The notes under the pieces were generated by a model that did not search any database, was not told the DNA's origin, and saw only the letters and a program-made list of their open reading frames with translations. DNA of 17,212 nucleotides from SCTD01 sp038256525 (GTDB lineage Bacteria; Actinomycetota; Actinomycetes; Mycobacteriales; SCTD01), in contig JBBSKF010000073.1 in NCBI GenBank assembly GCA_038256525.1, forward strand, positions 1 to 17,212, read 5' to 3'. The translations under genes were made by a program, and so were the position numbers. Below, one piece after another: positions 15,508-17,212 of this stretch (positions within the stretch are counted from its first letter, which is position 1; each line of letters begins with the position of its first letter).

Positions 15508-16311
15508 TCAAGCGGCGACAGCGGGTCGACGCGTGTCTGGTCCGGTGCTCAGGACTCCGGCGATCACCACCAGCGCGAGCAGGGCGGGGACCACCATCCA
15601 GAAGAAGGCGAGCCCGGGCAGCGTCCCCAGCATGATGAGCGGGTCGGCCACCGCTGACCCGGCCCGTCCAAGGCCGGGCCGCCGCCGGCCCAAGGCGAAC
15701 AATGTCCCTGCCAGCACCAGGAGCAACAGGGCGAGCAGCAGCGGCGCCCGTCCGGCGCCGACCCCGACCGCGGCCGCGACGGCTGCCAACACGAGCAGCA
15801 CTGCCACGGCTGCATTGCTGTTCGTCGGCGCAGCGCCGGGAAGCGCTGAAGCAGGGCGCCAGCGGGCTTGTGAGCGAAGGAACAGGCCGCTGGCCGTGCA
15901 CAGGCCGAGGGAGAGTAGGACCAGCGGGCCGACCACCCGGCCAGGCATCGTGCTGTTGGCATCGAGCAGGATCCCGACGGCGAGCACGATGTCGAAGCCC
16001 ACGATCAGGGCCGCGGCCGGGGCAAACCAGGCTTGCGTCATCGCGGCCCAGGCCGCTCGCAGACCGTGCGGTGCGACGTTGCTGTCCATCGTGTGCCTCT
16101 GCTCTCTGCGCCAGGCCAGGTCGTCCATCGCGCCGCGCGCGGTGCGTCCGACCACTGAGGTACGAGATCGCCAACTGGCGGGGCCACCGTCCGCCAGCTG
16201 CTCGTGCACGTCACGTGCCAGCTCCTCGCGCCGCCGGTCCTGCTGCTCCGGCGCCAGACCGCGGGTGTAGGTGTGCAACCACAGCCGGGTCACCGCCGGC
16301 ATGTCGGTCAT
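15508..16311 (-). CDS. multi-pass membrane protein coupled to a PadR regulator
   Basis: A 267-residue protein. The N-terminal about 90 residues are soluble and charged, with RLWLHTYTRGLAPEQQDRRREELARDVHEQL. This pattern is common in actinobacterial membrane proteins encoded next to PadR-type regulators, where it may be a protein-interaction helix. About five hydrophobic helices follow (roughly 95-117, 125-145, 167-186, 189-208, and one or two in 222-253). No transporter or enzyme motif is seen. The ATG overlaps the PadR stop as ATGA, so the two are translationally coupled. Likely role: a membrane partner or target of the PadR module (inference). Function is unknown. Confidence 0.8.
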   Translation of the reverse strand: MTDMPAVTRLWLHTYTRGLAPEQQDRRREELARDVHEQLADGGPASWRSRTSVVGRTARGAMDDLAWRREQRHTMDSNVAPHGLRAAWAAMTQAWFAPAAALIVGFDIVLAVGILLDANSTMPGRVVGPLVLLSLGLCTASGLFLRSQARWRPASALPGAAPTNSNAAVAVLLVLAAVAAAVGVGAGRAPLLLALLLLVLAGTLFALGRRRPGLGRAGSAVADPLIMLGTLPGLAFFWMVVPALLALVVIAGVLSTGPDTRRPAVAA

Positions 16312-16661
16312 GACGTCGCCAGCCCGGGCTGCAGCGCCGGGGCCTGTCGGGCCGCCCGCTGGGCGGCGTGCAGCGCCCCGGCCCCCGCTCCGGTCACCAG
16401 ATAGAGGCGGCGGCGAGGACGGCCGTCTGTCAGCGGACCGTCCGGCTCCTCCCACCGGCTCGTCAGCAGGCCGGCCTTCTCCATCCGCGCCAGCGCCTTG
16501 TAAAGGGTGCCGTGAGCCGTCAGTCGACGGGCGCCGTTGGCGTTCTGCAGAGACTTGGCGATCGAGAAGCCGTGGAACTCCTGTGTCGAGCCACCCGCGA
16601 GGGCAACCTCCAGCACGGCGATCTCGAGCGGCAACAGGCTGCCGGGGCGACGACGGGGCAT
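16308..16661 (-). CDS. PadR family transcriptional regulator
   Basis: A 117-residue protein with one winged helix-turn-helix (about 10-90). HGFSIAKSLQNANGARRLTAHGTLYKALARMEKAGLLTSRWE is the typical PadR recognition region, and GRPRRRLYLVTGAGAGAL is the wing and following helix. PadR proteins are mostly repressors that bind inverted repeats in their own promoters. The ATG at 16661 gives the expected N-terminus (MPRRRPGSLLPLEIAVLEVALAG) and sits 6 bases after a -10 box, so the mRNA is probably leaderless. Longer in-frame starts would precede the promoter. The stop overlaps the membrane-protein start. Confidence 0.88.
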   Translation of the reverse strand: MPRRRPGSLLPLEIAVLEVALAGGSTQEFHGFSIAKSLQNANGARRLTAHGTLYKALARMEKAGLLTSRWEEPDGPLTDGRPRRRLYLVTGAGAGALHAAQRAARQAPALQPGLATS

Positions 16662-16667
16662 GGACCA

Positions 16668-16696
16668 GTTATAGGAAGATATCTGCCAGCCGTCAA
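16668..16696 (-). promoter_or_regulatory. sigma-70-type promoter of the padR operon
   Basis: Read on the minus strand: TTGACG (-35, 16696-16691), a 17-base spacer, then TATAAC (-10, 16673-16668), then 6 bases to the ATG at 16661. Both boxes and the spacer are near consensus, and the short distance predicts transcription starting at or next to the start codon. A Shine-Dalgarno is absent, as expected for a leaderless mRNA. Confidence 0.75.
16677..16684. promoter_or_regulatory. AGATATCT palindrome inside the padR promoter spacer (candidate operator)
   Basis: A perfect 8-base palindrome between the -35 and -10 boxes, where a bound repressor would block RNA polymerase. The obvious candidate ligand is the PadR protein itself (autorepression), which is inference from position. 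A related CTATATCG lies about 45 bases upstream (16726-16733). Confidence 0.5.
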
Positions 16697-16781
16697 GAGG
16701 CGTTCTCGAGATGTCCGTGGCGGAGCTATATCGCAGAAACGCCGGCTGAGGCATGATGGGGGCGGTCTTGGGGGGTCTTTC

Positions 16782-16889
16782 TTGGCGACGGACGACGAGC
16801 GAGCGAGGCTGGCCGCTGCCGGCTTCGCGGGCATGCGAGAGGGGACCGAGGCCCTCGGCGGCACCACGGTCGAGATCAGACTGCCGTGA
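16782..16889 (+). pseudogene. C-terminal remnant of a sensor histidine kinase (35 codons)
   Basis: A TTG at 16782, preceded by a G-run (16769-16775), opens ATDDERARLAAAGFAGMR followed by EGTEALGGTTVEIRLP, ending in a TGA that overlaps the response-regulator GTG (GTGA). The residues match the end of the NarL-partner histidine kinase ATPase domain: a DDG-like start, the GxxGMRER-EALGG helix and the final VEIRLP strand. The usual stretch between EALGG and the last strand (about a dozen residues with APGxGT) is missing, as is the whole kinase upstream. It may be a decayed kinase or a retained leader ORF that couples translation to the regulator. Confidence 0.5.
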
Positions 16890-17212
16890 CCGCTCGGGTC
16901 GTGATCGCCGACGATCATGTGCCGACCCGACTCGCCATCCGAACGGCTCTGGAGGAGGGCGGCTTCCAGGTCGTCGCGGAGGCCTCCACTGCCGAGTCGG
17001 CCGTCGAGCGCGTGCGCGATCAGCGACCTGACGTCGCCCTGATCGACATCAACATGCCGGGGGGCGGGCTTGTCGCAGCGCGAGCCATCGGTGCGCTCAA
17101 CGACGTCACCGCCGTGGTGATGCTGACCGTCTCCCGCAACGACGCGGACCTGTTCGAAGCCTTGCAGGCGGGAGCCAAGGGTTATCTCTTGAAGGGCATC
17201 GATCCGGCTCGC
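16886..17212 (+). CDS. NarL/FixJ-type response regulator, receiver domain (cut by the right edge)
   Basis: 109 residues are visible from GTG 16886 to the edge. They form a receiver domain with acidic pair D9/D10 (VVIADDHVPTR), phosphoacceptor D54 (ALIDINMPGGG), T81 (VVMLTVS) and K103 (GYLLKG). The LxxGAKGYLLKG ending is typical of NarL/FixJ regulators, whose LuxR-type DNA-binding domain should follow beyond the window. The start overlaps the preceding TGA by GTGA, and its own Shine-Dalgarno is weak, so it is probably translated by coupling. No intact kinase partner is visible upstream; a partner may lie elsewhere. Confidence 0.9.
   Translation, partial: MTARVVIADDHVPTRLAIRTALEEGGFQVVAEASTAESAVERVRDQRPDVALIDINMPGGGLVAARAIGALNDVTAVVMLTVSRNDADLFEALQAGAKGYLLKGIDPAR

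Noticed and set aside
15470..16174. 234-residue minus-strand ORF in a frame different from the membrane protein
   Set aside because: It is Arg/Ala-rich without membrane helices and runs through the terminator-like repeat. The frame ending at 15508 has coherent hydrophobic segments and ATGA coupling to padR.
16753..17031. 92-residue plus-strand ORF starting ATGATG
   Set aside because: Overlaps the response regulator in another frame, with Arg/Ser/Gly-rich composition. The receiver-domain frame is clearly the coding one.
1..17212. Mobile elements, CRISPR arrays, tRNA genes, toxin-antitoxin pairs
   Set aside because: No transposase, integrase, direct-repeat array or tRNA cloverleaf was seen on either strand.

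Overview
The window is very G+C-rich (about 70% by eye) and carries a set of genes that together point to an actinomycete (Actinomycetota). The strongest markers are a mycothiol S-conjugate amidase, a DUF4307 membrane protein next to greA, a short cis-prenyltransferase of the mycobacterial Z,E-farnesyl diphosphate synthase type, a PIN-PhoH ATPase and a GTP-type PEP carboxykinase. The genus cannot be fixed from sequence reading alone. Genes are tightly packed, no gene-free stretch exceeds 300 bases, and I see no tRNA, rRNA, insertion sequence, phage gene or CRISPR array.

Layout. Positions 1-908 (minus) hold the N-terminal part of a MoxR/Mg-chelatase-like AAA+ ATPase that runs off the left edge. 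Divergent from it, 1003-3136 (plus) is a two-gene unit of a ROK sugar kinase and a threonine ammonia-lyase with an ACT domain, followed by a DJ-1/PfpI protein (3214-3765). A minus-strand unit, DUF4307 protein -> greA -> hppD (5885 down to 3771), converges on it. Divergent from DUF4307, mca and a 73-residue membrane protein overlap by ATGA (5960-7062). The ribosome-rescue hydrolase arfB (7498-7070, minus) is divergent from a small acidic ORF and a DUF255 thioredoxin-domain protein (7572-9738). trhA (10426-9752, minus) is divergent from pckG (10575-12410). Then follow an unrecognised 204-residue protein, the cis-prenyltransferase gene and phoH (to 15414). The right end holds a PadR regulator/membrane protein operon on the minus strand (16661-15508). 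Divergent from that is a NarL-type response regulator (16886 to the edge), preceded by what looks like the last 35 codons of a histidine kinase.

How it fits together. The order greA, DUF4307, mca, small membrane protein, DUF255 protein, trhA, Z-FPP synthase matches, from memory, the conserved order around Rv1080c-Rv1086 of Mycobacterium tuberculosis. This is therefore core actinobacterial housekeeping DNA: mycothiol-dependent detoxification, transcript cleavage, ribosome rescue and prenyl metabolism. Central-carbon genes (pckG, hppD, threonine deaminase, ROK kinase) are set in or beside it. The right end (PadR module, kinase remnant, response regulator) looks more accessory.

I found no convincing wholly new multi-gene system. 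The most interesting items are the histidine-kinase remnant overlapping the response regulator, a near-ideal leaderless PadR promoter with a palindrome in its spacer, a long inverted repeat after phoH, the palindrome-rich trhA-pckG gap, and a small acidic ORF placed to couple translation of the DUF255 gene.
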